A DNA stretch of 52,947 bases from JAQAZP01 sp032127265 (GCA_032127265.1 JAQAZP010000133.1:1-52947); one strand, 5' to 3'; positions 1 through 9,489 are shown, counted from the stretch's first letter. Translations and numbers: made by a program. Notes: generated by a model from the letters alone, not told the origin.

Positions 1-309
1 TCTGTGCCATGAAGAGCGGGTTTGCGCAGATCAATATTAAATCACTGACAGTAAAGAATATTAATTATAATACGCAATTATTGAGAGAAAAGAAAGTTAA
101 AAATCTCGGTTTGGTGGGCAATTCATTTCATGAAAATGGCAATACATTGCACATGGCGACGAGGGGGGAGTGCCCAACGCTGATCGAGTCCGTTTTGCGG
201 CGATGCATTGATGCACTAAAATGTTGAACCGGTTGTCGTTTTCATGACAGCTGGCACGTTCGACATCAGCGTTTGAACCGGTGTTTCAACAGATTTCGAA
301 AGGGAAGAG
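1..309. other. AT-rich left-end intergenic region
   Basis: This stretch is clearly richer in A and T than the genes that follow. A 72-codon open frame on the plus strand (positions 9-227) has no ribosome binding site and no recognisable motif, so I do not call it. The region probably holds the promoter and leader of the operon that starts at 310. Confidence 0.5.
45..73 (+). promoter_or_regulatory. Possible sigma70 promoter for the 310-4773 operon
   Basis: CTGACA (45-50) is followed by TATAAT (66-71, spacer 15) or TAATAC (68-73, spacer 17). The sequence is AT-rich, so a chance match is possible. The distance to the first start codon would leave a leader of more than 200 nt. Confidence 0.3.
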
Positions 310-2931
310 ATGAGGGGTGCAATCAAGCTGGCTTCGCTGCTGAGGTCCCAGTGGGACCCGGCGGAGCGGATTCGGCAACGGCAGAGCGCGATGCTCCGCC
401 GGCTGGTGAGTCATGCCTGCACCACAGTGCCCTGGTATCGTGACCTGTTCCACAAGGCCGGCCTCGATCCCCGGGAGATTCGGGGCGTGGGCGACCTGCA
501 CAAAATCCCGCTGACCACCAAACGGGACCTCCAGGAGCAGCCGCCGGAGCGGCTGATCTCCAGCGCGGCTGACCCGAGGAAGCTGATGAGCAGCCGCACC
601 AGCGGGGCCACCGGCGAGCCGCTGGAGATCCGCTACGGGCCGGCCGACCGCACGGCGATGAATGCCTCGTTCCTGCGGGCCCACCTGGGCCGGTCGCTCA
701 GACCCCGTCACCGCCTGATGTACTTCGAGGCGCGGCCCCAGGGCGGCGCCCACCGGCAGTGGTACGAACAGCTGGGCCTCTTCCGCCGCCGGGTGCTGGC
801 CACCGGCGACCCGCCGGAGGCCTGGATCGAGGAGACCAGGGCCTGGCGGCCGCACCTCCTTCAGGGCTACGCCCTGACCCTCAAGCTTTTTGCCCGGGCC
901 GTCCGGGAGCGGGAGATCACCGACCTGCGCATCCCGCTGATCGCCAGCACCTCGGGCATGCTCGACCCTGCCGGCCGGCAGCTGCTGGCCGACACCTTCC
1001 GGGCCGAGGTGGTGGATGTCTACGCCTCGGAGGAGGCCGGCTCGGTGATCGCCTGGGAGTGCCCGGTCTGCCCCGGGTACCACGTCAGTGCCGATACGGT
1101 GATCCTCGAATCGCTGAAGGAGGGCAGGCCCCAGCCGCCCGGGATAGCGGGCGAACTGTTTATCACCAACCTGACCAACTTCGCCATGCCCTTCATCCGC
1201 TACCAGCAGGGCGACATCGGCACGCTCTCCGTGGAAGCGCCCTCCTGCGGCCGGGGGCTGCCGCTGCTGCGGGAGATCAGCGGGCGCTGCGGCGACTACG
1301 TGGTGCTGCCCGGCGGCGAACTGCTGACCCCGCACCCCTTCTTCCTGATCCTTGACCATGCGGCCGGTGTGGGCGAGTGGAAACTGATCCAGGAGGACCT
1401 GCACCACATCGTGTTGGAAATCCGCGCGTCGGGAGCGTTGGAACAGTCGACATTGGACGAGATCACGGAAGCGCTGCAGCGGCTGACCGGCAGTGACGTG
1501 GACGTGCGGGTGACGCTGGTGGACCGGGTCCGTCGCGACCCGGCACAGAAACTGCGCTCGGTGGTTTCCCGGCTGGCCCCGCCCGGAGAGCCGCCGCCGG
1601 CAGACCGTTCAACCGAATCGGCCGTGATCAGCCGCCGCTCGCTGCGGGAGCTGTTTCCGGCGAGCCTCGACCGCACTACGCCCGATCCCGCCCAGCTGCG
1701 GCGTATCCTCGCACACTGCGAAAAAGGCGGGGAACCGACCCTGGCCGAGGTCAACCTGCTGATCAACGTCATCCACTCCCCCGGCTTCCCGGAACTCAAG
1801 CAGCGGGTGCTGGATACCTCCACAGCCCTGCGGCGGTTGACGTTCAGCAACTCGGTGATCCCCATGGCCCCGGTGGAGGCATCCAACGCCTGCGCGAGCA
1901 ATTGCGGGTTCTGCGGCTGGCGCTCCTCGAACTTCGAGATGCCGCGGCTGAAGATCTCCGGGGACCTGATCATGGAGCAGGTCCGTTACCTGGTGGACAA
2001 GGGCATTCACTACATCGAGTTCGTCGGCGGCGACGACTTCCGCTTCGTGCGCACCCTGCTGCCCTCGCTGGTGAAGAGAACCCGGGCGCTGGGGGAATCG
2101 CTGGGGGTCAAGCTGAAGATCTGCTTCTGCACCATGGCCATGACCGAGAACCAGTACCGCGAGCTGAAGGACGTGGGCGCCGATTCTATGATCGTCTGGC
2201 AGGAGACCTACGACCGGACCTGCTACAACCGGCAGATCATCTCCGGGCCCAAGGCCTGGGGCATCGACGACGACTGGAAGATCCTCACCGGCGGTGACGG
2301 CTTCGCCTTCCGGCTGGGGGCCCAGGAACGGGCGCTCCGCGCCGGCCTGGAGGTGGCCCTGGGCTCCATCCTCGGCCTCAATGACAACCTCAACTTCGAA
2401 ATCCTGGCCACCATCACCCACGCCCGGCAGCTGATGAAGCATTTCCCGGTGACCCCGCAGTCGCCGCTGGTTATCGGCATGCCCACCTGGAACGAGATCA
2501 CCACCCCGGCCACCGACAACCGGCCGGAAGGCCGGGCGCGGATCAACCCCTTCTTCTCCTACATCGCCGCGGTCTACCTCCTCGCCCTGCCCGGCGGCCG
2601 GGCCTGGATCTTCCCCAACTGCCGGGTGGGGATCGACGAGCAGGTGGCAGCGGTGAAGGCGGCGGGTGTGTTCACCTCCACCGAGGTCAAGCTCGGCCCG
2701 GGCGGCTACCTGCCGGCCCTGCTGGCCCAACGGCGGGAGAACGGCGAGGACACCACCGAGCTGGAACGAATGATCGAGGCCGAGCTCGGCGCATCCGCCG
2801 GCGACCTGGCCGCCTTTGACCAGGACCTCTCGGTCAAGGAGCAGTTCGTGCACCACTACCACTCCCACGACACCTACCGGGAACGGATGGAACAGGCCGG
2901 CCTGCAGCTGCTGGAATCGTCCACCCTGTGA
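310..2931 (+). CDS. CapK/PaaK-like adenylate-forming domain fused to radical SAM domain
   Basis: This 873-residue protein has two parts. Residues 1 to about 430 resemble the CapK/PaaK branch of adenylate-forming enzymes (phenylacetate-CoA ligase-like): an early VPWYRDLF segment, a Ser/Thr/Gly-rich loop SSRTSGATGEP, and YASEEAG and RYQQGDIG motifs in the expected order. After a linker of about 80 residues comes a radical SAM domain with a canonical CX3CX2C cluster motif (C528, C532, C535, in CASNCGFCGW), followed by EFVGGDDFRF and a biotin-synthase-like core reaching the C-terminus. A Shine-Dalgarno-like AAGGGAAG precedes the ATG. It is first in an operon with a pyruvyltransferase-like gene 10 nt downstream. 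CapK-like proteins often sit in surface-polysaccharide clusters, so activation of an acyl or amino acid group for glycan decoration is plausible. Substrate and radical chemistry are unknown. Confidence 0.8.
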   Translation: MRGAIKLASLLRSQWDPAERIRQRQSAMLRRLVSHACTTVPWYRDLFHKAGLDPREIRGVGDLHKIPLTTKRDLQEQPPERLISSAADPRKLMSSRTSGATGEPLEIRYGPADRTAMNASFLRAHLGRSLRPRHRLMYFEARPQGGAHRQWYEQLGLFRRRVLATGDPPEAWIEETRAWRPHLLQGYALTLKLFARAVREREITDLRIPLIASTSGMLDPAGRQLLADTFRAEVVDVYASEEAGSVIAWECPVCPGYHVSADTVILESLKEGRPQPPGIAGELFITNLTNFAMPFIRYQQGDIGTLSVEAPSCGRGLPLLREISGRCGDYVVLPGGELLTPHPFFLILDHAAGVGEWKLIQEDLHHIVLEIRASGALEQSTLDEITEALQRLTGSDVDVRVTLVDRVRRDPAQKLRSVVSRLAPPGEPPPADRSTESAVISRRSLRELFPASLDRTTPDPAQLRRILAHCEKGGEPTLAEVNLLINVIHSPGFPELKQRVLDTSTALRRLTFSNSVIPMAPVEASNACASNCGFCGWRSSNFEMPRLKISGDLIMEQVRYLVDKGIHYIEFVGGDDFRFVRTLLPSLVKRTRALGESLGVKLKICFCTMAMTENQYRELKDVGADSMIVWQETYDRTCYNRQIISGPKAWGIDDDWKILTGGDGFAFRLGAQERALRAGLEVALGSILGLNDNLNFEILATITHARQLMKHFPVTPQSPLVIGMPTWNEITTPATDNRPEGRARINPFFSYIAAVYLLALPGGRAWIFPNCRVGIDEQVAAVKAAGVFTSTEVKLGPGGYLPALLAQRRENGEDTTELERMIEAELGASAGDLAAFDQDLSVKEQFVHHYHSHDTYRERMEQAGLQLLESSTL

Positions 2932-2941
2932 GGACCCGTTG

Positions 2942-4240
2942 ATGCCGCACATCCTGATCACCAACGCCTACAGCGCCCGGAACAAGGGCGACGCCGGTAT
3001 CGTCGCCGGCATGGTGCAGGACCTGCGGTCGCGAGAGGCCTTTGGCCAGGCCCGCTTCACCATCTCCCCGGCGGCCGGGCCGGAGGAGGGGGACGGCTTC
3101 CCCGGCACGGTGATCGACTCCTTCCAGTCGCTAAAGACCAGACTTTCCTCCAGTCCCCGGCTGCAGGGGCTGGGTTTCCTCTTCCTCCTCTATCCCCTGG
3201 CCCTGATCTGGATCGTCTGCCGACGTGTCTTCGGCATCGACCTTCCGGTCTGGTCCCCGCTGCGCCGGCTGCTGCGGGCCTATGACGAGGCCGACCTGGT
3301 GATCGCCGCCGGCGGCGGCTACCTCTACACCAGGTCGAAACGCCGGGGAAACGTGGTTCTCCTGACGGTGATCAGCAACTATCACTGCGCCGCACTGCTG
3401 GGCAAGCCGGTCTACCTCTTTTCCCAGTCCATCGGCCCCTTTGCCGGCCGCTTCCAGGAACGGCTGGTGACCCGCTCCCTGCGCCGGGTGCGGATGGTCT
3501 TTGCCCGGGAGGCCGACACTCGGCGCCGGCTGGAAGAGTGGTCCCGGCGATGGAAGATGGGAGCCGTTCACCCGGCCGCGGATGCCGCGTTCCTGCTCAG
3601 CGCCGCCACACCGCCGGTGGACATTCCTCCGCCACCCCCGGGGGGTGCCAGGGTCGGCCTCACCGTGCGTTCCTGGTTCCACACTCCGGAAGTTCAGCAG
3701 CAATACGAAGAGGCCATGGGCCGCTTTGCCCGCTGGCTGGTGGAAGAGATGAACGCCGCTGTTTTCTTCGTGCCCCAGGTGACCTTCATCAAGGGGGGGG
3801 ACGACGACCGCGAGGCGGCCCGCCGGGTCAAGGCAATTGCCGGGGACACACCGGGGATCCACCTCATCGAGGACGAACTGGACCCGGCCGGGATCCGGGG
3901 GCTCTGCGGAGAAATGGACTTCGTCGTCGGCACGAGGATGCACTCCAACATCTACGCCATGACGATGAACGTGCCGGCGCTGGCCGTGGGCTACCAGCCG
4001 AAAACCGCCGGGATCATGGCCCAGCTTGGTCTTGAGCGGTTTGTCCTGCCCATCGAAGGCCTGAGCCTGAAAAGCGTGCAGGAGGGGTTCCGCTGTCTTC
4101 AGGAAGAGCGGGACGCCATCGTCGCCGCCCTGAAAAAAGGGATCCCGAAACTGCGCGATGACGCCCGCCGGGCCAGCCGGCTGATCGCGGATAATTTCAC
4201 CGGGAAACCCCGCCAACACGCGATGGAGACAAAACAATGA
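2942..4240 (+). CDS. Polysaccharide pyruvyltransferase family protein
   Basis: The 432-residue protein opens with MPHILITNAYSARNKGDAGI, the N-terminal NxGDxai-type signature of the CsaB/WcaK/EpsO polysaccharide pyruvyltransferase family. A glycine-rich AAGGGYLY segment follows, and the C-terminal half carries DFVVGTRMHSNIYAM and GYQPKTAGIM, the usual family ending. Members transfer pyruvate from PEP to a hexose of a surface glycan, though some homologues have other roles. I chose the ATG 10 nt after the upstream stop; an open frame extends further upstream but its extra residues look like an out-of-frame reading of the previous gene. The stop overlaps the next start (ATGA). Co-transcription with the CapK/radical SAM fusion supports a role in cell-surface polymer modification. 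Confidence 0.8.
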   Translation: MPHILITNAYSARNKGDAGIVAGMVQDLRSREAFGQARFTISPAAGPEEGDGFPGTVIDSFQSLKTRLSSSPRLQGLGFLFLLYPLALIWIVCRRVFGIDLPVWSPLRRLLRAYDEADLVIAAGGGYLYTRSKRRGNVVLLTVISNYHCAALLGKPVYLFSQSIGPFAGRFQERLVTRSLRRVRMVFAREADTRRRLEEWSRRWKMGAVHPAADAAFLLSAATPPVDIPPPPPGGARVGLTVRSWFHTPEVQQQYEEAMGRFARWLVEEMNAAVFFVPQVTFIKGGDDDREAARRVKAIAGDTPGIHLIEDELDPAGIRGLCGEMDFVVGTRMHSNIYAMTMNVPALAVGYQPKTAGIMAQLGLERFVLPIEGLSLKSVQEGFRCLQEERDAIVAALKKGIPKLRDDARRASRLIADNFTGKPRQHAMETKQ

Positions 4241-4773
4241 TCCGGAAATATCACCGCCGGCAACTCCTCCTGGTCACCTTGATGCTAACCACTTCCGTCC
4301 TGCTCCCAGTGTCCTGGAGCACAACTGCCCGGGCTGATGAGGAAGGGAGCGTAACCGCTCCCCAGGCGGAGGGCCAGTTGAACCTCGACCTGGCCGCCAG
4401 TTACCGGCAGTTCTTCTCCAGCTTCTCTGCCGCCGACACCATGGCCGCCCTGCAGATGATGCCGGTGGAAACCTTTCTCTGCACCCTGAAGACCGAACAG
4501 CCGCCGCTGGTGCTCGACGTGCGGACGCCGGGTGAAACCGGTGTCATCGGTTTCACCTTCCCCGGAGCCCTCACCGTTCCCATGGACCAGGTCTTCACCC
4601 CGGAACTGCTCGGCAAGCTGGCGGGCAAAAAAGTGGTAGTGGTCTGCCAGGCGGGACACCGGGCCACCGCCGTGGCCCTGGGCCTGCGCCATGTGGGGCT
4701 GAAAGATATCTGGATCCTCAAGGGCGGCACGGAGGCCCTGGCCGCCCAGCTCAACCCAAAGTCCGCCTACTGA
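4237..4773 (+). CDS. Exported rhodanese-like sulfurtransferase domain protein
   Basis: The 178-residue protein begins with a basic N-terminus and a hydrophobic stretch ending near TTARA/DEEG, a probable signal peptide. A single rhodanese domain occupies about residues 65-175, with LDVRTPGE and an active-site loop CQAGHRA whose Cys137 is the expected persulfide-carrying residue. Rhodaneses of this type move sulfane sulfur or act as redox or binding modules; in the periplasm the substrate cannot be predicted. Its start overlaps the stop of the pyruvyltransferase-like gene by four bases, so translation is probably coupled. It is the last gene of this operon; about 200 nt separate it from the exporter genes. 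Confidence 0.8.
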   Translation: MIRKYHRRQLLLVTLMLTTSVLLPVSWSTTARADEEGSVTAPQAEGQLNLDLAASYRQFFSSFSAADTMAALQMMPVETFLCTLKTEQPPLVLDVRTPGETGVIGFTFPGALTVPMDQVFTPELLGKLAGKKVVVVCQAGHRATAVALGLRHVGLKDIWILKGGTEALAAQLNPKSAY

Positions 4774-4927
4774 CCCACTGTCCGGTATTGGGATTCCACT
4801 GTTCGCCAGCGCACACTTCCCGGGCCGCCATCAGACAGGCCCCTGAATGCCCGCTGACTCCGCGGCGTTCTCCATCCCTTTGACATCAAAGAGCTTCCGC
4901 GATCCCCCGCGGACTGACACTCACCGC

Positions 4928-4943
4928 TGGCACACCGCTTGCT
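4928..4943 (+). promoter_or_regulatory. Sigma54 (-24/-12) promoter of the ABC exporter operon
   Basis: The sequence TGGCACACCGCTTGCT matches the -24/-12 consensus (TGGCAC-N5-TTGC). The GG doublet (4929-4930) and GC doublet (4941-4942) are separated by exactly ten bases, the invariant spacing. Transcription would begin about 12 nt after the GC, roughly 17 nt before the ATG at 4971. A sigma54-dependent activator is encoded at the end of the same gene set (9556-10926), so it probably acts here. I could not define the upstream activator sites. Confidence 0.75.
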
Positions 4944-4970
4944 ATAGATATCTTCCGTAACAGAATCGCA

Positions 4971-6242
4971 ATGGAGGGCCCCACCCTGGTGGACACAAAA
5001 CGTGAAGGAATAAAGACGCGGAAAATGCAGCGGCGCTATCTGATGATTGCCGCCGCGCTGGCAGCGGTGGCACTGATCAGCTGGGGCATCACTCTGCTCG
5101 GTCCGGCCATGCTGTCGGTGGACCGCGACACCATCTGGATCGGGACCGTGGAACGGGGATCGATGCTGCGGGAAATCCGGGGCTACGGCACCCTGGTCCC
5201 CATGGAAATCCGCTGGATTCCGGCGGCCACCAGCGGCCGGGTGGAACGGATCATGGTCCATCCGGGAGAGCGGGTGGAACCGGGGCAGCCGCTGATGATC
5301 CTCAGCAACCCCGAAGTGCAGCAGGCCGCGCTTGACGCGTCGAGCGCGCTGCGCAGAGCCGAAGCGGAACTGGTGAGCCTGGAGGTGCAGCTGCGCAGCG
5401 AGGAACTGAACCAGGAAGCCCAGGCCGCCGCCGTGGAGTCGGAATACATCCAGGCGCAACTCAAGCTGGAGGCCGACCGTGCCCTGGCCGCGGAGGGGCT
5501 GATCGCCGCCCTCGACCTGAAGATCTCGGAAACGGTGGCCGCCTCTCTGGCCACCCGCCGGTCCATCGAGGAGAAACGGCTGGCCATGACCGGCCGGTCC
5601 ATCGAGGCCCAGCTGCAAGCCAAGCGGGCCGGGGTGGACCAGCAACGGGCCATGGCCGCCCTGCGTGCCGAACAGCTCAGCTCGCTCGAAGTGCACTCCA
5701 TGCTGGCCGGCGTGGTCCAGGACGTGCCGGTGGAGGTAGGCCAGCAGTTGGCGCCGGGGACCAGCCTGGCGCTGGTGGCCGAGACCAGCCGCCTGAAAGC
5801 CGAGCTGCGAATCCCGGCCACCCGGGCCGGGGAGGTGCAGGTGGGCCAGTCGGTGTCGGTGGATACCCGCAACGGTGTGGTTTGCGGCACGGTGGCCCGC
5901 ATCGACCCCGCGGTTCGCGAGACCACGGTACTGGTGGAAGTCGAGCTGACCGGAGACCTGCCCGATGGGGCCCGGCCGGAAATGAGCGTGGAGGGCGTGG
6001 TGGAGATCAGCCGGCTGGAGGATGTGCTCTATACCCGACGCCCGGTCTCCAGCCCGGAGAACGGCAGCGTGGGCCTCTTCCGGCTGGACGATGACGGAAC
6101 GTCGGCGGTGCGGGTTCCGGTGCGGCTGGGCCTCAGCTCGGTCAAGCACGTGGTAGTGCTGGAAGGACTTGACGAAGGCGACCGCGTGATCGTCTCGGAT
6201 ACCTCGTCGTGGGACCACCACGACCGGATACGGCTTAACTAA
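4971..6242 (+). CDS. HlyD/MacA-type periplasmic adaptor of an ABC exporter
   Basis: The 423-residue protein has one N-terminal membrane anchor (about residues 24-44), then the membrane-fusion-protein order: a lipoyl half-motif around SGRVERIMVHPGERVEPGQPL, a helical hairpin rich in Ala, Glu and Gln (about residues 110-240), the second lipoyl half at LAGVVQDVPVEVGQQLAPG, then beta-barrel and membrane-proximal domains. Such adaptors link an inner-membrane ABC transporter to the outer membrane. No strong ribosome binding site precedes the ATG; an alternative ATG at 5025 would remove 18 residues and keep the anchor. It is first in an operon with ATPase and permease genes and lies just after the sigma54 promoter. 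Confidence 0.85.
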   Translation: MEGPTLVDTKREGIKTRKMQRRYLMIAAALAAVALISWGITLLGPAMLSVDRDTIWIGTVERGSMLREIRGYGTLVPMEIRWIPAATSGRVERIMVHPGERVEPGQPLMILSNPEVQQAALDASSALRRAEAELVSLEVQLRSEELNQEAQAAAVESEYIQAQLKLEADRALAAEGLIAALDLKISETVAASLATRRSIEEKRLAMTGRSIEAQLQAKRAGVDQQRAMAALRAEQLSSLEVHSMLAGVVQDVPVEVGQQLAPGTSLALVAETSRLKAELRIPATRAGEVQVGQSVSVDTRNGVVCGTVARIDPAVRETTVLVEVELTGDLPDGARPEMSVEGVVEISRLEDVLYTRRPVSSPENGSVGLFRLDDDGTSAVRVPVRLGLSSVKHVVVLEGLDEGDRVIVSDTSSWDHHDRIRLN

Positions 6243-6291
6243 CCGATGCCGCGGGCAGCGGCCCGGGCCAGGAGAGACGAAAGGTGGAACG

Positions 6292-6999
6292 ATGAGCCAG
6301 ACGGGAAACGAAGCACTGATCCGGATGGTGGGGCTGAAAAAGGTCTTCCTCACCGACGAGGTTGAAACCCACGCCCTCTCCGGTGTGCACCTGGAGATCA
6401 GGAGGGGCGAGTTCGTGGCCGTGGCCGGCCCCTCGGGCTGCGGCAAGTCGACGCTGCTCTCCAACATGGGCCTGCTGGACTCCCCCACCGAGGGCCAGTA
6501 TCTGCTCGATTCGAAGCCGGTGGAGTCGCTGAGCTATGCCGAGCGGGCCCGACTGCGCAACCGCACCATCGGTTTCATCTTCCAGAGCTTCAACCTGATC
6601 GGCGACCTGACGGTCTGCGAGAATGTCGAGCTGCCCCTGGTCTACCGCGGCACAATCACCACCGCTGCGCGGAAAGAAAAGGTACGCCAGGCGCTGCAGC
6701 TGGTGGAGATGGAGCACCGGCTGAACCACTATCCCTCGCAGCTTTCCGGCGGCCAGCAGCAGCGGGTGGCGGTGGCCCGGGCGCTGGTGGGCGAACCGCT
6801 GATCCTGCTGGCCGACGAGCCCACCGGAAATCTCGACTCACGCAACGGCGAGGTGGTGATGGATTTGATGCGCAAACTCCACCAGGGCGGGACCACTATC
6901 TGCATGGTGACCCACGACCCGCGCTACCTGCAGTACGCCCAACGAACCATCCACCTCTTCGACGGCCGGGTGGTGGACGAAGATACCGCCGGAAACTGA
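6292..6999 (+). CDS. MacB/LolD-type ABC transporter ATP-binding protein
   Basis: All core ATPase motifs of an ABC protein are present in 235 residues: Walker A GPSGCGKST, Q-loop FIFQSFNLI, signature LSGGQQQR, Walker B LLADEPTGNLDS and the H-loop MVTHD. The LTVCENVELPL segment and overall length fit the MacB/LolD/FtsE subfamily, which powers mechanotransmission-type exporters instead of carrying substrate through a pore. A good ribosome binding site (AAAGGTGG) precedes the ATG. It sits between the adaptor and the permease, with 49 and 18 nt gaps, and should form the energising subunit of that exporter. Confidence 0.92.
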   Translation: MSQTGNEALIRMVGLKKVFLTDEVETHALSGVHLEIRRGEFVAVAGPSGCGKSTLLSNMGLLDSPTEGQYLLDSKPVESLSYAERARLRNRTIGFIFQSFNLIGDLTVCENVELPLVYRGTITTAARKEKVRQALQLVEMEHRLNHYPSQLSGGQQQRVAVARALVGEPLILLADEPTGNLDSRNGEVVMDLMRKLHQGGTTICMVTHDPRYLQYAQRTIHLFDGRVVDEDTAGN

Positions 7000-7017
7000 C
7001 CGGCAAGGAGACCAACG

Positions 7018-9489
7018 ATGTCCGTGCTGCTCAATGACCTGCGCTATGCGGTGAGGATGCTGCTCAACAACCCGGGGTTCACCGCGGCGGTGGTACTCAC
7101 CCTGGCCCTGGCCATCGGCGTCAACACGGCGATGTTCAGCCTGGTCAACGCCATGGTCTTCGCCCCGCTCCCCGTCGATGATCCGGACCGGCTGGTCCGC
7201 GTCTTCCGCGACCCGCTGGACAGCGACGGCATGGAGGTCTTCTCCTATCCCGACTACTGCGATTACCGGGACCGCAGCGATGTCTTCGAAAACCTGGCGG
7301 CGTTCTCCTTTCTCCCGGTGGCGGTGGAGACCGCGGAGGGAAGCGAAACCCGCTTTGGCCAGGTGGTCACCGGCAACTACTTCCAGACGCTGGGCGCCCG
7401 GGCCATCGAGGGCCGGATGCTCACCCCCGACGATGACCTGACCCCCGGGGGCCACCCGGTGGTAGTGCTCAGCCACCGCTACTGGCAAGCGGAGCTGGCC
7501 GGCGCCGCCGGCACGGTGGGCCGGACGGTCACCCTCAGCGGCCGGCCCTACACCGTGGTGGGCATTGCCCCGCCCGGCTTCACCGGCGCTTCACCGGTCC
7601 CCTCCCCCGACTTCTGGGTCCCGATCGCGATGATCGGCCAGCTGCGCCCGGAAATGCGAAATCAATTGGAACGGCGGGGGAGCGGCTTTCTACTCTCCAT
7701 CGCCCGGCTGAAACCGGGAGTCAGCCCAGCGCAGGCCCGGGCCGGCCTGCAGGTGACCGCCGCCGGCATGGTGGAGGTGGACCCGGAGCGTTACGAGGGT
7801 GAAAAGGCCCTGGTGGTGCCGGCCGACGGCCTCTTCCCCATGACCCCCGGCATGCGGCGGGTGGCAACCATGATCTCGGCCCTGGTGATGGCGATGGTGG
7901 GTCTGGTCCTGCTGGTGGGCTGCGCCAACGTGGCCAACCTGCTGCTGGCCCGTTCGGTCTCCCGCCGCCGGGAGATCGGCGTCCGGCTGTCCCTCGGCGC
8001 CCCGCGGCGCCGCATCGTACGGCAGATGCTCACCGAGAGCGTATTTCTGGCGCTGCTCGGCGGCGCGGCCGGTCTGGTGCTCTCCGTCTGGACCCTCGAC
8101 CTGATGGTCGCCGCCCTGCCGGCCATGCCGTTCAACGTCGCCATCGACCTCGACTTTGCCGTCGACCAACGGGTGCTGCTGTTCACCGCCCTGGTCTCCA
8201 TGCTCTCCGGCATCCTCTTCGGCCTCTTCCCCGCCCTGGGCGCCACCCGGGTGGATCTGTTCTCCACGCTGAAGGACGACCGGGGGGCGGGCCGCTTCGG
8301 TTTCAAGCGCTCAAAACTCCGCAGTTCCCTGGTGGTGGCCCAGGTGGCCTCGTCGCTGGTACTGCTCATCGTGGCCGGCCTCTTCGTGCGCAGCCTGCTC
8401 CAGGCCCGGGCCATCGACCCGGGGTTCGATCATGAAAACGTCCTGGCCGTGGCCTTTGACCTCGGCGCCCGGGCCGGCGAAGTGAGTGATTCCGCCGCCT
8501 TCTGCCGGGAGCTTCTCGAACGGTCAAGGGCCCTGCCCGGAGTGGAATCGGCCTGCATCGAGAACTGTGTCCCGCTGACCATGACTATCTCCTCCACCGA
8601 ATTCTGGATCGAGGGGCAGGAGTATCCCGACCCCGAGGAAGGCGGCACCGGGGCCAGCTATGCCTCGGTGAGCAGCGACAGTTTCCGCACCCTGGGTATC
8701 CCGCTGCTCCAGGGCCGCGACTTCAATGACGGGGACACCACCGATTCAGCCGGGGTGGTCATCGTCAATCAGGAGTTCGCCAACCGCTTCTGGCCCGGGG
8801 AAACGCCACTGGGCAAGCGGATCAGCAACACCAACGCGGAAGGGCCGTATCTGGAGGTAGTGGGCGTGGCGAAAACCACCAAGTACTGGCTGATCGGCGA
8901 AGAGCCGCGGCCGCACGTCTACCTGCCCCTTGCCCAGAATCCCCGGGAGTTCATGGCGACGCTGCTGCTGCGCACTGTCGGTGACCCGTTGACCGCCGCC
9001 GCCCCGGTACGGGAGATCATCCGCGAGCTCGATCCGGAAATGGCGCTGTCCAGCACTGACCGGCTCACCGAACTGATCGGCTTCATCCTGCTCCCTGCCC
9101 GGTTCGCCGCCGCCGGCTTCGGCCTCTTCGGCCTGCTGGCCCTGGTGCTCGCCTCGGTGGGTCTCTACGGCGTGATGTCCTACACCGCCAACCAGCGGAT
9201 GCACGAGATCGGCATCCGCAGCGCGCTGGGTGCGCAGCGGGGCGACATCATCAAGATGATGCTCAAGCAGGGGATCAGACTCACCGCCATCGGACTGGTC
9301 ATCGGGCTGGTCATCGCGCTGGCCGGCACGCGCTATCTGGCAAGCCTGCTCTATGGCATCGGTACCTCCGACCCGCTGACCTTCATCGTCGTATCGCTGG
9401 TCCTGGCTTTTGTTGCCCTGCTGGCCTCCTACCTCCCGGCGAGGCGGGCCACCATGGTCGACCCGGCGGTCACGCTGAGATTCGAGTAG
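7018..9489 (+). CDS. Large two-domain FtsX/MacB-type ABC permease (ADOP-like)
   Basis: This 823-residue permease is about twice the size of MacB-type permeases and carries two consecutive MacB_PCD/FtsX units. Unit one begins LRYAVRMLLNNPGFTAAVVL, has a large periplasmic region, and three membrane segments from about residue 285. Unit two begins near SKLRSSLVVAQVASSLVLLI and ends with three more segments (FGLFGLLALVLASVGLYGV and after). The repeated motif RRREIGVRLSLGAPRR / MHEIGIRSALGAQRGDII marks the coupling helices. This duplicated layout is typical of the acidobacterial duplicated permease group. It has its own AAGGAG ribosome binding site and follows the ATPase by 18 nt. The exported substrate is unknown; peptides, lipids or antibiotics are all possible. 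Confidence 0.88.
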   Translation: MSVLLNDLRYAVRMLLNNPGFTAAVVLTLALAIGVNTAMFSLVNAMVFAPLPVDDPDRLVRVFRDPLDSDGMEVFSYPDYCDYRDRSDVFENLAAFSFLPVAVETAEGSETRFGQVVTGNYFQTLGARAIEGRMLTPDDDLTPGGHPVVVLSHRYWQAELAGAAGTVGRTVTLSGRPYTVVGIAPPGFTGASPVPSPDFWVPIAMIGQLRPEMRNQLERRGSGFLLSIARLKPGVSPAQARAGLQVTAAGMVEVDPERYEGEKALVVPADGLFPMTPGMRRVATMISALVMAMVGLVLLVGCANVANLLLARSVSRRREIGVRLSLGAPRRRIVRQMLTESVFLALLGGAAGLVLSVWTLDLMVAALPAMPFNVAIDLDFAVDQRVLLFTALVSMLSGILFGLFPALGATRVDLFSTLKDDRGAGRFGFKRSKLRSSLVVAQVASSLVLLIVAGLFVRSLLQARAIDPGFDHENVLAVAFDLGARAGEVSDSAAFCRELLERSRALPGVESACIENCVPLTMTISSTEFWIEGQEYPDPEEGGTGASYASVSSDSFRTLGIPLLQGRDFNDGDTTDSAGVVIVNQEFANRFWPGETPLGKRISNTNAEGPYLEVVGVAKTTKYWLIGEEPRPHVYLPLAQNPREFMATLLLRTVGDPLTAAAPVREIIRELDPEMALSSTDRLTELIGFILLPARFAAAGFGLFGLLALVLASVGLYGVMSYTANQRMHEIGIRSALGAQRGDIIKMMLKQGIRLTAIGLVIGLVIALAGTRYLASLLYGIGTSDPLTFIVVSLVLAFVALLASYLPARRATMVDPAVTLRFE

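Noticed and set aside
9..227. 72-codon plus-strand open frame at the left edge
   Set aside because: It lies in AT-rich intergenic DNA, has no ribosome binding site and shows no domain or conserved motif.
1609..2964. 451-codon minus-strand open frame opposite the CapK/radical SAM gene
   Set aside because: Its translation is the low-complexity Gly/Gln/His/Asp-rich pattern typical of antisense reading of a GC-rich gene; the plus-strand protein has clear motifs.
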